Below, in pieces: positions 33,517 through 46,139 of a stretch of DNA of 64,000 nt (the first letter of the stretch is position 1; each line of letters opens with the position of its first letter). The translations under genes were made by a program, and so were the position numbers. The notes below the pieces were generated by a model. It saw only the letters and a program-made list of their open reading frames with translations. It was not told the origin of the DNA and made no database searches. Origin of the DNA: Leptospira licerasiae serovar Varillal str. VAR 010 (GTDB lineage Bacteria; Spirochaetota; Leptospiria; Leptospirales; Leptospiraceae); contig NZ_AHOO02000013.1 in NCBI RefSeq assembly GCF_000244755.1, positions 124,001 through 188,000 on the forward strand, read 5' to 3'.

Positions 33517-33951
33517 ATGAAAATCCCTGTTAAAAAACTAAAAGAGAAGGCGCTTCTACCTGAGATCAAAACTTCCGGTTCCGCGGGTTACGATATCGCA
33601 GCATGTTTGGATTCCAATTTGGAATTACCTGTGGGAGAAGTTGTTTTGGTTCCTACCGGGCTTTCTTTTGCGATCCCGGAAGGATTTCATTTCGAGATCA
33701 GACCTCGCTCCGGATTTTCGACTAAATTTAAAATCTTGATCCCGAATACTCCTGGTACTATCGACTCGGATTATAGAGGAGAATTGATGGTCCCTTTACT
33801 CAATTTGGGAAAAGAGCCTTATCTTTTAGAGGACAAGACTAGGATTGCGCAACTTTTGATCCGACGTACCTGGCACACTGACTGGGAACTTGTGACTGAA
33901 CTTCCTGTGTCCGAAAGGGGAGCAGGTGGTTTCGGTAGCACCGGTTTTTGA
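33517..33951 (+). CDS. dut: Deoxyuridine 5'-triphosphate nucleotidohydrolase (dUTPase)
   Basis: Hydrolyses dUTP to dUMP, keeping uracil out of DNA. Trimeric dUTPase motifs 1-5 are all visible: SAGYDIAA, RPRSGFSTK, GTIDSDYRGEL, RIAQLLI and the C-terminal RGAGGFGSTG. The frame extends to a TTG at 33496 inside the M16 gene, but ATG 33517, just after the M16 stop, gives the standard N-terminus (MKIPVKKLKEKALLPE), 144 aa. A dispersed repeat begins at its stop codon. Confidence 0.95.
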   Translation: MKIPVKKLKEKALLPEIKTSGSAGYDIAACLDSNLELPVGEVVLVPTGLSFAIPEGFHFEIRPRSGFSTKFKILIPNTPGTIDSDYRGELMVPLLNLGKEPYLLEDKTRIAQLLIRRTWHTDWELVTELPVSERGAGGFGSTGF

Positions 33952-34107
33952 GACGCGGAGATTGGAAGAGTTGCAGCTCTTTTTGGGCGCGCAGAGGCGC
34001 AAAGCCGCGGAGAGGAAGATTTTGGGGATTTGTATTCCTAAGATCTCGGCGCCTTCGCGGCTCTGCGTGCTAAGTCCAACGCTGCGCCTTTTTCTACTCC
34101 GTGTCTC
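33950..34107. repeat. MITE-like repeat with terminal inverted repeats
   Basis: The ends GAGACGCGGAG (33950-33960) and CTCCGTGTCTC (34097-34107) are inverted with 10 of 11 matches. Inner imperfect arms GCGCAGAGGCGCAAAGCCGCGG (about 33989-34010) and GGCGCCTTCGCGGCTCTGCG (about 34049-34068) also pair. The left end coincides with the dut stop. Same family as 58727-58857. No coding frame in it looks real. Confidence 0.7.
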
Positions 34108-34164
34108 TTTTCCCTGAATTAAGTCTCTTTTCAGATTTTCACTTTCTGCCGATGCTTACGGAGT

Positions 34165-37047
<2,883 letters not shown>

Positions 37048-37149
37048 AAATTCGACCCGGTCTAGGAATTTCCAGGCCGGGAAAAGAAACCAAGTGACAG
37101 GGGGGCGGATACTCGCCATCCTGGAAAAAAATCCCTGCATTACCTGAGA

Positions 37150-37881
37150 ATGAAAGATACCTTAAGCAATCGTTCTATATTTATAGCCCTCGGAATTGTC
37201 GCTTTATTCGGCAGCTTCTCTGTGGGCGCTCAGTCTTCCGCGAAACACCATTGGAATTCACCTTCTGAGGTGGTTAAAAAGGTCAGAAAAACTTTCTCCG
37301 ACCTGAAATCTTATAAGGCTGATTTCGTGATCCAAACGGAAGCGAACAAAAAAGTAGTCACTAAAAAGGGTGTCTGCTATTATAAGAAGGGTGGAAAGAT
37401 CAAATATGAATTCTCGGATCCTTCCGGGGACGAGATCGTTTCCGACGGCAAAACTCTTTGGATCTTCATCAAAAGATTGAATGCAGCCGGCAAACAGGAT
37501 CTTACATTAAATAAATCTAATAAATCCGGTCCTATTTTTTCCCCCATGACGGAGGAAGGTCTTTCCAGGATTTTCAGAAAATATCATTATAAATTCGAAT
37601 CCATAGAACAACCTCAGATCTCTCCTAAAGACAACCGTCAATATTTCGTATTGGCATTGGAACAAAGAGAGAAGATCGGCGGTTACGAAACTATGACCCT
37701 CTATGTGGATGCGCAAACTTCTTTTATCAAAAAGGCGGTTGCAAGCGACGGAAGAGGTAAGACCACCACTGTGGAATTTTTCGGATTGGATCCGAATGCG
37801 GATATCGAGGATGGAGTATTTAATTTCCGTCCGGACGGTAATTCTAAAATCGTAAATAACCCCTTGGTTTCGGAAGAATAA
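37150..37881 (+). CDS. LolA-like outer-membrane lipoprotein carrier
   Basis: A 243-aa exported protein with a signal peptide ending near GAQSS (about residue 29). The mature part fits the LolA fold: [20 protein letters not shown] at the start, [34 protein letters not shown] (two strands and the conserved DGKTLW), then [19 protein letters not shown]. LolA shuttles lipoproteins across the periplasm, which is apt for a lipoprotein-rich spirochaete. It is the gene after ftsK, as is common for LolA in many bacteria. Confidence 0.85.
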   Translation: MKDTLSNRSIFIALGIVALFGSFSVGAQSSAKHHWNSPSEVVKKVRKTFSDLKSYKADFVIQTEANKKVVTKKGVCYYKKGGKIKYEFSDPSGDEIVSDGKTLWIFIKRLNAAGKQDLTLNKSNKSGPIFSPMTEEGLSRIFRKYHYKFESIEQPQISPKDNRQYFVLALEQREKIGGYETMTLYVDAQTSFIKKAVASDGRGKTTTVEFFGLDPNADIEDGVFNFRPDGNSKIVNNPLVSEE

Positions 37882-37906
37882 ATCTTCCTAGGAAAGGAGA
37901 GCGAAA

Positions 37907-39034
37907 TTGAATCAGAAACGAGTAGGGCAAATCCTTAGAGAGGCTAGGGAAGAAAAAAAGCTCACTGTAAAGGACGTATCCAAGGATACGAATATTTCCG
38001 TTAAGTACATTCTTGCATTGGAGACAGAGGACTATGCTCAGTTTCCCGGAGAGACTTTTACCATAGGTTTCCTAAAAAACTACGGTAGTTACTTAAAATT
38101 AGACACGGGGATGCTGATCAATTTATACAGAGGGGAGAAGATTGAAGAGTCCCAAGCTCCTTTGGAAGAACTCACTAAACCTACTTCTAACTTTTATTAT
38201 GATCTAAATTTCGATAAAAACAAACTGATCACCGCGATCTCCGTTCTGATGGTTGCGATTGCAGCAGTCCTTCTTTATACCTTCGTTGATGGGACTTCTT
38301 CCGACGACGATGTCGCGGAAGAAAGCGGAAGAAGGTTGGAGATCCCCGAAAATATAGATTTTATCAATCGTTCCGTTCCGGAAACAAGACCTGAAAGTTT
38401 TATCTTAACTGCGAACCAGGGTGTGAGTTTCAGCGCGTCTAACCAACAGTGCAAACTTTTCATCTCTTCCGTAGAGCAAGGATCCGATACGAACACTGCT
38501 GTCCTTGCATTCAATGTGTATCCTGAACTGACCGTTTATAAGTTTAGATTGTCCGAAGGACAGGAAAAAGTTCTCAGCTATTCTATTCCGGAAATTTCTT
38601 CCTTACGTAGAAGTATCCGAATATCCGCTCAAAGTGTGACCGGAAGTTCCGCAAAAGTTTTGGTTTCCTTAAGTGAGGAAGAAAAGCAAGGGACTACCGT
38701 TCAGCCTAACCCTCAAGGGGAGGATTCCACCAAAACTTTAGGCGACGTTCCGATCCAAGTTACATTATTTTTCTCTAAACCAAGCTATGCTGAGTTTATC
38801 ATAGATGGTCAGATGGGATTCAGAGGTCTTGTACAAGGTGGAGAGAATAAAGCTTTAGAAGCGAAAGATCGTCTAGAGATCAAAGTAGGAGACGGTTCCG
38901 CGGTGGAGATGATCCAAAACGGAAAACCGAAAGTGGTCTTAGGCCGTCCTGGAAAATTAGTGAAGAAAGTTTATATAAAAACACCAAACCCTTACGATAG
39001 CACTCAGTTTATCATTAAGGAGTTGGGCGAGTAA
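37907..39034 (+). CDS. RodZ-like membrane protein with N-terminal HTH
   Basis: A 375-aa protein: N-terminal Xre-like HTH (about 1-75; [20 protein letters not shown]), one membrane helix (about 105-128; [18 protein letters not shown]), and a periplasmic C-terminal region ending in a DUF4115-like domain ([19 protein letters not shown]). This is the RodZ plan; RodZ links MreB to the cell wall machinery and cell shape. The start is TTG 37907 with GGAAAGGAGA upstream. It is followed by rimO 8 bases on. Confidence 0.85.
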   Translation: MNQKRVGQILREAREEKKLTVKDVSKDTNISVKYILALETEDYAQFPGETFTIGFLKNYGSYLKLDTGMLINLYRGEKIEESQAPLEELTKPTSNFYYDLNFDKNKLITAISVLMVAIAAVLLYTFVDGTSSDDDVAEESGRRLEIPENIDFINRSVPETRPESFILTANQGVSFSASNQQCKLFISSVEQGSDTNTAVLAFNVYPELTVYKFRLSEGQEKVLSYSIPEISSLRRSIRISAQSVTGSSAKVLVSLSEEEKQGTTVQPNPQGEDSTKTLGDVPIQVTLFFSKPSYAEFIIDGQMGFRGLVQGGENKALEAKDRLEIKVGDGSAVEMIQNGKPKVVLGRPGKLVKKVYIKTPNPYDSTQFIIKELGE

Positions 39035-39042
39035 GGCTTCGT

Positions 39043-40368
39043 TTGGATAAAAAGTTCTACATCACCACTCTTGGATGTCCCAAAAATACCGTGGACTCCA
39101 TGAGCATGCACCATTCCCTTTTGGAAGAAGGTTTTCTTCCGGCGACTAAGCCGGAAGAGTCCGATTTCCATCTGATCAATACCTGTACTTTTATCCGCTC
39201 CGCTACGGAAGAGACTATCCAGACTATTTTGGGTGCTGCTCACGCTAAAAAGCAAGAAGGGCAGAAGTTAGTCGTTGTAGGATGTTTTGCAGAAAGATAT
39301 CCTAAGGATATCTCTGCAGAGATTCCCGAAGTGGATCTTGTTTTTGGGACCGGCAAATATTCCCAAGCAGGACGGATCATTAAAGAAGCTTTCCGTAGGG
39401 AAATTTCTTCTCCTGCAAAAACCGAATTTAACTCGGATATAGTGGAAAGAATGAAACTTTCTCCCGAGATAGAGAACTATTCCAAACCTTATGCGTATGT
39501 AAAAGTTTCGGACGGCTGTAATAGAGGATGTGCATTCTGTATTATTCCTTCTCTTCGTGGAAAATTCGTGGATTCTCCTCTGGAAGAGATCTTAAGAGAT
39601 ACTAAAAGAGCGATTGCAGCAGGTGCAAAAGAGATCTGTCTAGTTTCCCAAGATACTGTGTATTACGGAAAAGATTCCGATAAACTTTTGGATATGATCA
39701 AAGCGGTCTCGGAAGTTGAGAAACTTGAAATATTAAGATTATTGTATTTATATCCGGACAAGAAGACCGAAAAGATCCTGAGGCTTATGGGAGAAATTCC
39801 TAAGATCGCTCCTTATCTGGAATCTCCACTCCAGCATGTTTCCGAAAGAGTATTAAAGAGCATGAATCGAAGCGGAGGATATTCCCAATTTAAGGATCTA
39901 TATTCACTCGCGAGGGAAGTGAGACCCGATTTAGAGATCAGAACTTCCTTTATTCTAGGTTTCCCCGGTGAAACCGGAGAAGATGTAGATGAGATCTTAC
40001 GTTTTGTGGAAGAGACTCGCCCGGAAAAACTGAATTTATTCTCTTATTCTCCCCAAGAAGGAACCAAAGGTGCGGATCTAACCCAAACAGTTTCGGATAA
40101 GGAGAAGGCAAAAAGGATCAACCTGATCCGAGATGCCCATTTGAAAATCCTGCAAGAGATCCATGAATCCAGGATAGGTCAGACTTATACAGCGATCGTG
40201 GATGGACTGGAAGGGAACACTGCTATTGTAAGACGTTTGCAAGACGCTCCGGAAATAGACGAAGTGGTTTATGTGGAAGATCCTTCTTTAAAGCCTGGAA
40301 CGATCGGAAAAGTGAAAATCGAATCTTTTTACGAATACGACATGATGGGAACTTGGTTGGCATCTTGA
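39043..40368 (+). CDS. rimO: Ribosomal protein S12 methylthiotransferase
   Basis: Radical SAM enzyme that adds a methylthio group to an aspartate of ribosomal protein S12. The 441 aa have the N-terminal UPF0004 cysteines (LGCPKNTVD, NTCTFIRSA, VVGCFAERY), the radical SAM motif CNRGCAFCIIPSLRG, and a C-terminal TRAM-like domain. SPLQHVSERVLKSMNR and the absence of tRNA-type MiaB features support RimO. The start is TTG 39043. Its stop overlaps the TTG start of pgsA as TTGA. Confidence 0.95.
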   Translation: MDKKFYITTLGCPKNTVDSMSMHHSLLEEGFLPATKPEESDFHLINTCTFIRSATEETIQTILGAAHAKKQEGQKLVVVGCFAERYPKDISAEIPEVDLVFGTGKYSQAGRIIKEAFRREISSPAKTEFNSDIVERMKLSPEIENYSKPYAYVKVSDGCNRGCAFCIIPSLRGKFVDSPLEEILRDTKRAIAAGAKEICLVSQDTVYYGKDSDKLLDMIKAVSEVEKLEILRLLYLYPDKKTEKILRLMGEIPKIAPYLESPLQHVSERVLKSMNRSGGYSQFKDLYSLAREVRPDLEIRTSFILGFPGETGEDVDEILRFVEETRPEKLNLFSYSPQEGTKGADLTQTVSDKEKAKRINLIRDAHLKILQEIHESRIGQTYTAIVDGLEGNTAIVRRLQDAPEIDEVVYVEDPSLKPGTIGKVKIESFYEYDMMGTWLAS

Positions 40369-41099
40369 ATCCGAATATAAACTTACCCAACGCTCTTACA
40401 GTACTGAGAGTGGCTTCTCTTCCCTTTTTTATCTGGTTTTTATACCAGAAGGAACAGGCGTATCATATTGCCGCTCTGGTTTTATTCTCTTTGGCATCTA
40501 TTACAGATTTTATAGACGGTTACCTGGCCAGAAAATGGAAACAAGAGACCGAGTTCGGAAAATTTTTAGATCCACTCGCTGATAAGATCATCGTAGTAGG
40601 TTGTTTTACCACATTCATATTTCTGCACGAGCAAATTGAACTTTGGATGGTCGTACTGATTATCGGAAGGGATATGCTGATCACAACTTTACGTTATCTC
40701 GCGATCCGTTTGGGAAAATCCATCCGAACCACCATGCTTGGAAAGGTAAAGACCGCCTTTCAGATGGGAGCTATTATTCTAATTCTGATCTTCTTTATAT
40801 TAGTTTCTTCGAATAAAAGAATTTTGATCAACGAAGTCTACCAAAGCGGGAAACTTGCAGGTATGACCGTTTTTGGGATCGCTTCCGAAAACGCAGTTGC
40901 ATTCGTCAAGGTTTGGCAGGAAAACGGTGCCCCCGGCTGGAACGAACTTGTATTCGGATTGGGCGGTTTTGTTCCGTACTTCGGAATGCTTTTGACTACT
41001 TTGATCACTGTACTTTCCGGAATACGTTATCTGATCTCGAACAGGGAAGTGATTCGTTACAGCTCCATACGGAGGGCCTTCGGTAAAAATGGAAATTAG
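40365..41099 (+). CDS. pgsA: CDP-diacylglycerol-glycerol-3-phosphate 3-phosphatidyltransferase
   Basis: Makes phosphatidylglycerol-phosphate, the committed step to phosphatidylglycerol, in the inner membrane. The CDP-alcohol phosphatidyltransferase motif is complete: DGYLARKWKQETEFGKFLDP, continuing as LAD (D-G-x2-A-R-x8-G-x3-D-x3-D). Several membrane helices are visible. The frame is open from a TTG at 40353, but TTG 40365 (MNPNINLPNALTVLR) exactly overlaps the rimO stop in TTGA and suits the family N-terminus, so I chose it (244 aa). The 3' end overlaps trpD by 11 bases. Confidence 0.93.
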   Translation: MNPNINLPNALTVLRVASLPFFIWFLYQKEQAYHIAALVLFSLASITDFIDGYLARKWKQETEFGKFLDPLADKIIVVGCFTTFIFLHEQIELWMVVLIIGRDMLITTLRYLAIRLGKSIRTTMLGKVKTAFQMGAIILILIFFILVSSNKRILINEVYQSGKLAGMTVFGIASENAVAFVKVWQENGAPGWNELVFGLGGFVPYFGMLLTTLITVLSGIRYLISNREVIRYSSIRRAFGKNGN

Positions 41100-42099
41100 A
41101 CAAGCTATCATCAAAGTTTTAGAAAAGAAAAACCTTACCGTTGCGGAGGCAGAGGCCGCGATCAATTCTGTAATGAAAGGAGAAGTATCCGAGATACTAC
41201 TTTCTTCTTTTTTGACCGCAATGAGAGCAAAAGGAGAAACCGTAGACGAACTGTTGGGTTTTTGTCTGGCTCTTCGCCGTAACGCGCTTAAACCTAAAAC
41301 AGCTTTTCCTTTCGATATGCTGGACACTTGCGGAACGGGAGGAGACGGGAAGGGTACGGTAAACATCTCCACACTTTCCGCAATTGTTCTTTCTTCCTTA
41401 GGGATCAAAGTCGCAAAACATGGAAACCGTTCCGTTTCTTCTCATACAGGTTCCAGCGATATTCTAGGAAGACTCGGTTATAATACGGAGAAGACCCAAG
41501 AAGAAGTGGAGTCCCATCTGGTTGATAACGGATTTGCTTTCTTATTCGCTCCGATGTGGCATCCATCTATGAAGTTTGCAGCGCCGGTCCGTAAAGAATT
41601 GGGCTTTAGGACCTTATTCAATATGATCGGACCTCTAAGTAATCCATTCTCTCCTCAGTACCAGATCATTGGAGTGTATGAACCTGAGTTGACTGAAACA
41701 TTTATCCGGGTATTGCAAGGTTTGGGTTTGAGAAGAGCCCTAGTATGTCATTCTCGAGACGGACTGGACGAATTCTCCATTTTTGAAAAAACGGATTATA
41801 CTCTTTTAGAAGACGGGATCATCTCCAGAAAGGACTTCGATCCTAAAGATTTAGGTCTAAAGGATCCGGATCCTGCGGAAGTATTTACAAACGGTCCCGA
41901 CCAAGCGGAATCCTTAGCTAGAAAGATCCTTGCAGGGGAAAAGATTGCGGGTGCCCACGCGGTTGCCTTGAACGCGGGAGCTGGACTTTTCACCTTGGGA
42001 AAAGCCCCTTCTATCCTAGATGGATACAAAATCGCATTAGAACAGTTGGCTTCTGGAAAAACAGGCGCCTTCTTTCAAAATTTAATTACCAAGGGATAA
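41089..42099 (+). CDS. trpD: Anthranilate phosphoribosyltransferase
   Basis: Second step of tryptophan synthesis: transfers phosphoribose to anthranilate. The 336 aa carry the PRPP motif GTGGDGKGTVNIST and KHGNRSVSSHTGSSDILGRLG. The start ATG 41089 lies inside pgsA, so translation may be coupled. It is separated from trpBA by about 38 kb, so the trp genes are dispersed. A 54-bp gap leads to yajC. Confidence 0.96.
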   Translation: MEIRQAIIKVLEKKNLTVAEAEAAINSVMKGEVSEILLSSFLTAMRAKGETVDELLGFCLALRRNALKPKTAFPFDMLDTCGTGGDGKGTVNISTLSAIVLSSLGIKVAKHGNRSVSSHTGSSDILGRLGYNTEKTQEEVESHLVDNGFAFLFAPMWHPSMKFAAPVRKELGFRTLFNMIGPLSNPFSPQYQIIGVYEPELTETFIRVLQGLGLRRALVCHSRDGLDEFSIFEKTDYTLLEDGIISRKDFDPKDLGLKDPDPAEVFTNGPDQAESLARKILAGEKIAGAHAVALNAGAGLFTLGKAPSILDGYKIALEQLASGKTGAFFQNLITKG

Positions 42100-42153
42100 T
42101 AAAGGAAAATACTGGTCTCAAAAAGGACCAAAAAAGGAAACACAGGTTTCATC

Positions 42154-42492
42154 ATGCTTAGCAATTTTCAAAATCTATTTTTATTAGCCCAAGCGGATCC
42201 GGCTGGAGCGCAAGGTGGGGGATTTAATACCCTATTATTCATTCCGATCCTATTCATCATTCTGTATTTTATCGTGATCCGTCCTCAAAGAAACGAGGAA
42301 AAGAAAAGAAAATCGATGATAGAGAGCCTACAAAAAGGGGATGTTGTCATCACTTCTTCCGGGATCCATGGAAAGGTTGTAGAATTTAAGGACAATAACG
42401 AATCCGTGGTTTTAGCAATCGCTAAGGACACGAACGTTACCTTCAATTCCAGCACGATTTTAAGAAAGAAGGAAAAAGAGAAAGAGGCGTAA
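42154..42492 (+). CDS. yajC: Preprotein translocase subunit YajC
   Basis: Small membrane subunit of the SecDF-YajC complex. The 112 aa have a single membrane helix (LLFIPILFIILYFIVI) followed by the family's RPQRNEEKKRKSMIESLQKGD and TSSGIHGKVVEF. The N-terminal residues are longer than in E. coli. It precedes an unknown gene and secD-secF, as in most bacteria with this operon. Confidence 0.95.
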   Translation: MLSNFQNLFLLAQADPAGAQGGGFNTLLFIPILFIILYFIVIRPQRNEEKKRKSMIESLQKGDVVITSSGIHGKVVEFKDNNESVVLAIAKDTNVTFNSSTILRKKEKEKEA

Positions 42493-42537
42493 TTCCCTTT
42501 TTCCGATAGGTATAGTAAGTAATAACCGGTGCGACTC

Positions 42538-43254
42538 ATGAATAAGATCCTATGCCTCCTTCTATCCATTTCCTTAGCCCTTCCGATTTTCGGACAGGAC
42601 GGAGAAGAAATCGATTTTTTGGATAAGGTTTCCGAACCTAAGAAGACAACCACTTCTTCCAAAAAGACCCCTCTTGCAAAAGCTTCTAGAAAGAAAAAAG
42701 TAAAGAAGAATGCAGGTAAAAAGAAGAAGGTAGTCGAGTCCAAAGAGACTGAGCAGAAAGAATCTGAAACTAAGAAAAAAGTGGATCCGGAAATCGCACC
42801 GGAAGATCCAACTCAGGGAAAAAATTCAGGAGATCCTAACGGTAACGGACAGACCGAAACTACCGAAAGGAACCTGAACAAAGAAGTTTCGAATCCTGAG
42901 GTTACTGCCGAGATCCAAAAGCCGTACTGGTTGAATGAAGAAACGAATTTAAGTCCGAGAAATTTGCCCGGTTACGATGCGACCGCTTCTTCCCTACCTA
43001 AAGAAGATATCTCTATCCGAGAGAAGTTGGGAGAGATCCTAAAACTCGGCGACGATAAGAAAAAAGAAGAAGAGAAAAGAAAGGCTGCGGAACAAAAAGA
43101 GCAGGGAGCCATTGCTGGATTTTTCTCCGAACATAAAAAAGCGATCATCATCATCGCAATCATACTTGCTTTTGCTTTATACCAATTCAGAGCCAAAGGC
43201 GCACGCGTCACTCGGCGTTCCCCTGTGACCATCAACAAAGTGAGAAGAGACTAG
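42538..43254 (+). CDS. Unknown charged protein with signal and C-terminal membrane helix
   Basis: A 238-aa protein (start ATG 42538 chosen over GTG 42529 because it gives a clean signal peptide, MNKILCLLLSISLALPIFGQ). A low-complexity Lys/Glu/Ser/Thr-rich stretch (about 30-120) follows, then KEDISIREKLGEILKLGDDK and one membrane helix (IIIIAIILAFALYQF, about 212-226) with a basic tail ending RRSPVTINKVRRD. It lies between yajC and secD, so a Sec-linked role is possible but unproved. I recognise no family. Confidence 0.75.
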   Translation: MNKILCLLLSISLALPIFGQDGEEIDFLDKVSEPKKTTTSSKKTPLAKASRKKKVKKNAGKKKKVVESKETEQKESETKKKVDPEIAPEDPTQGKNSGDPNGNGQTETTERNLNKEVSNPEVTAEIQKPYWLNEETNLSPRNLPGYDATASSLPKEDISIREKLGEILKLGDDKKKEEEKRKAAEQKEQGAIAGFFSEHKKAIIIIAIILAFALYQFRAKGARVTRRSPVTINKVRRD

Positions 43255-43264
43255 GAGTCCGAAT

Positions 43265-45208
43265 TTGAAATCTGTCCAATGGATTTTTGTTCCAATATTG
43301 GTTGTAGCGGCGTCATTGACGCTTCTTTACCCGAACTTCGCCGAAAGGGAATTGGAACTCGCAGTAAGAAAAGAATTTAAACAGTTACCAGAAGAAACCC
43401 GCAAAGATTTACTTTCTAGTTTTGCGGAAAGATGGAAAACCGATTATAACCCGAAAGGAGATTGGCAGATAGAGCCTGATCCGGGCGTTTTTCCGGAGCA
43501 GGACTATTATTTAGTCAAAGGAAGATTTATCACTTCCGCAAAGATTAACCAGCTTTCCCAAGAAAACCAAGAGCTGATCTTAGAACCTAAAAACAAACTT
43601 AGACCTACTTGGGTAGAAGAGTATATTTTCGGCGGAAGACCTTTGGCGATCCGATTGGGATTGGACTTACAGGGCGGTATGAGAGTCGTTCTAAAAGGTG
43701 ATTTCGACGATTATACTTCTAAATTAAAAGATTCTTACACAAAAGAGATCGAAGAACTTACTCGTAAAAAAAGCGATGCTAGCCTTTCCGAAAAAGAAAG
43801 AAAGGAAGCCACAGATAAACTTAAAGAGATCGATAGTTATTTCGAATTAACTCCGAGCAGAAAACTCGCAGAGTTGGAAAAAGCAAAGCTCATCATAGAC
43901 AACCGTTTGACCAACCAAAACCTGACCGAACCTCAGGTGCGTATCCAGAAAGACCAAGATTCCATCGAGGTTTCTTTGCCTGGGGTCAGCAACTCTTCTC
44001 AGATCTTAGATATTATCCGAAACACAGAAACTGTGGAATACAGATTGAGAGAACCTTCCGATCCTAATAATCAGAATTCCAGAGGTACTTACCACGACGC
44101 CATCGAGTTGGAAGAGATGAAACTCATGAACCAAGGTAAGAGGGAAGAAACCGAGATCGTAAAATTCCAGAATATCGTAAAACAGAAACTGGGAAAAGAC
44201 GAGCAGGATAAATTTCTGGAAGCTATGGAGAAGAAGTACAATATTCCTGAAAAATATAAATTGTACGTAAAATGGTCCCGGGCAAATAACCCTAAGGCCT
44301 CACTTCTTCCAAGAGAATTCGTGGTTCTGGAAAGAGCGATCTCTCTGGACGGAAAGGACATGAGAAACGCTCGTGAGAGCTACGATCAAAATCGACTCAC
44401 CTATTACGTTTCCTTCTCCTTAACTTCTCAAGGCGCAGAGAAATTTTTCGATATCACCTCTAAAAACGTAGGAAGACAACTCGCAATCGTTTGGGGAGAC
44501 AAAGTTATCTCCGATCCGGTAATTCGTAGTCCGATCGCAGGCGGTAACGCTCAGATCGATGGAGAATTCGGACAAAAAGAAGCTACCGATCTTGCAAATG
44601 TGATCAGCGAAGGTGCACTTCCTATCCCGTTGAACGTTTTAGAAATGAGATTTATCGGTCCTACTTTAGGGATCGAATCCATCGAAGTAGGATTAAAAGC
44701 GGTCCTTTTAGGATTCGCACTCGTGATCGTATTTATGCTGGTGATCTATAGATTGTCCGGCCTGGTTGCGGATATTGCACTTCTTGTGAACGTGATCGTG
44801 CTTATGGCACTTCTTTCCTTGATGGGATTTACTCTGACCTTACCCGGTTTTGCGGGGATCATCCTCACAGTGGGTATGGCTGTGGACGCTAACGTGATTA
44901 TCTACGAGAGGATCAAAGAAGAACTTGTCGCAGGAAAACATGTTTCTGCAGCGGTTGCCCAAGGTTTTGAGAACGCTTTCTGGACGATCATGGATAGTAA
45001 CGTAACCACTTTGATCTCAGGAATCTTGATGATCAAACTAGGAAACGGACCGATCAAAGGATTTGCGATCACTCTTTGTTGGGGTATCATCACTTCCCTG
45101 TTTACCTCCTTGTTCTTGAGCAGAATGATCATGGATTTATTGGTAAACAAACTTGGAGTTCGCAAACTCCAGATAGGATTCAAAAAACTGGAGTCCAAAA
45201 ATGTTTGA
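43265..45208 (+). CDS. secD: Protein translocase subunit SecD
   Basis: Uses the proton gradient to help pull proteins across the inner membrane. At 647 aa it has an N-terminal membrane helix, a large periplasmic domain with LGLDLQGGMRVVLKGD near residue 140, and five C-terminal helices with GMAVDANVIIYERIKEE. The periplasmic domain carries an extra charged insertion (about 160-200 and 270-340) compared with short SecDs. The start is TTG 43265, with GGAG in the preceding stop region. It overlaps secF by 8 bases. Confidence 0.96.
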   Translation: MKSVQWIFVPILVVAASLTLLYPNFAERELELAVRKEFKQLPEETRKDLLSSFAERWKTDYNPKGDWQIEPDPGVFPEQDYYLVKGRFITSAKINQLSQENQELILEPKNKLRPTWVEEYIFGGRPLAIRLGLDLQGGMRVVLKGDFDDYTSKLKDSYTKEIEELTRKKSDASLSEKERKEATDKLKEIDSYFELTPSRKLAELEKAKLIIDNRLTNQNLTEPQVRIQKDQDSIEVSLPGVSNSSQILDIIRNTETVEYRLREPSDPNNQNSRGTYHDAIELEEMKLMNQGKREETEIVKFQNIVKQKLGKDEQDKFLEAMEKKYNIPEKYKLYVKWSRANNPKASLLPREFVVLERAISLDGKDMRNARESYDQNRLTYYVSFSLTSQGAEKFFDITSKNVGRQLAIVWGDKVISDPVIRSPIAGGNAQIDGEFGQKEATDLANVISEGALPIPLNVLEMRFIGPTLGIESIEVGLKAVLLGFALVIVFMLVIYRLSGLVADIALLVNVIVLMALLSLMGFTLTLPGFAGIILTVGMAVDANVIIYERIKEELVAGKHVSAAVAQGFENAFWTIMDSNVTTLISGILMIKLGNGPIKGFAITLCWGIITSLFTSLFLSRMIMDLLVNKLGVRKLQIGFKKLESKNV

Positions 45209-46139
45209 TTTTATAAAATATAAATACATTTCCATTACTTTCTCTTCTATCCTGATCTTAGTCGGGTTTGGAGTTACCTTCGGAAAATACGGCGGGTTTG
45301 CCACTTCTTTGGATTTTGACGGAGGTTTAAGAGCCGTTGTCGAATTTCCGGAGAATGTAGAGCGCAAAAACTTGGAGGAATATTTTTCCTCTAAAAACTT
45401 AGAAGCTGTTCTGGTACTAATGGATAAGGACAAAAACGATTACCAAATCGATATAGGCCTCGGTTCCGTTGACCAGATCAAACAACTTTATATAGAAAGA
45501 AAAGGGAAAGACAGCGTAGAAGCGAAGCAAGCATCCGCGATCGACGCCCTGATCGGCCTTTTACAAGAAGACTTTAAATTAGAAAAAAAGAAAATCCTAT
45601 CCGCAAACCAAGTAGGTTCGGTGGTAGGAGCCGAGTTGACTTCTACAGGGATCTCCCTTTTGAGTTTAACTCTTTTCTTTATCATGTTGTATCTGAGTTT
45701 CCGTTTTCAATTCAAGTTTGCATTGGGAGCGATTTTGGCTCTTATTCATGACTTGGTGATTACAATCGCGTTTATCGGATTTTTCCAGATTAAACCGAGC
45801 GTTCCTATCATTGCGGCTCTTCTCACATTGCTTGGATATTCCATCAACGATACTATCGTGGTATTCGATAGGATTCGTGAAAATGCAGGAAACTTAAGAG
45901 ATGCATTTTCCCAAGTGATCAATCTTTCGATCAACCAAACGCTTGCACGGACTTTCAATACTTCCGTGGCGACATTGATCTCTGTGGTTGCGATCATTAT
46001 AGGTGGAGCAGTGGAGTTGTATGATTTCGCTTATGTTCTTACCTTCGGGATCATTCTTGGAACATTCTCCTCCGTATTCATTGCGGCTCCGCTCGTGGAC
46101 ATCTACGACACCTTAAGTAAGAGGTGGAAACGCTCTTGA
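45201..46139 (+). CDS. secF: Protein translocase subunit SecF
   Basis: Partner of SecD. The 312 aa show the first helix, the GGL-like motif LDFDGGLRAVVEFPE, and C-terminal helices with LLGYSINDTIVVFDRIREN and SVATLISVVAIIIGGAVELYDFA (cited in part). The start ATG 45201 lies within secD. Its stop overlaps the TTG start of ribD as TTGA, tying an export gene to a riboflavin gene. Confidence 0.96.
   Translation: MFDFIKYKYISITFSSILILVGFGVTFGKYGGFATSLDFDGGLRAVVEFPENVERKNLEEYFSSKNLEAVLVLMDKDKNDYQIDIGLGSVDQIKQLYIERKGKDSVEAKQASAIDALIGLLQEDFKLEKKKILSANQVGSVVGAELTSTGISLLSLTLFFIMLYLSFRFQFKFALGAILALIHDLVITIAFIGFFQIKPSVPIIAALLTLLGYSINDTIVVFDRIRENAGNLRDAFSQVINLSINQTLARTFNTSVATLISVVAIIIGGAVELYDFAYVLTFGIILGTFSSVFIAAPLVDIYDTLSKRWKRS

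Noticed and set aside
33926..34117. 63-codon frame after dut
   Set aside because: Lies inside the MITE-like repeat.
37053..37082. Hairpin CCCGG...CCGGG after ftsK as a terminator
   Set aside because: The stem is interrupted and no T run follows, so I do not list it as a feature.
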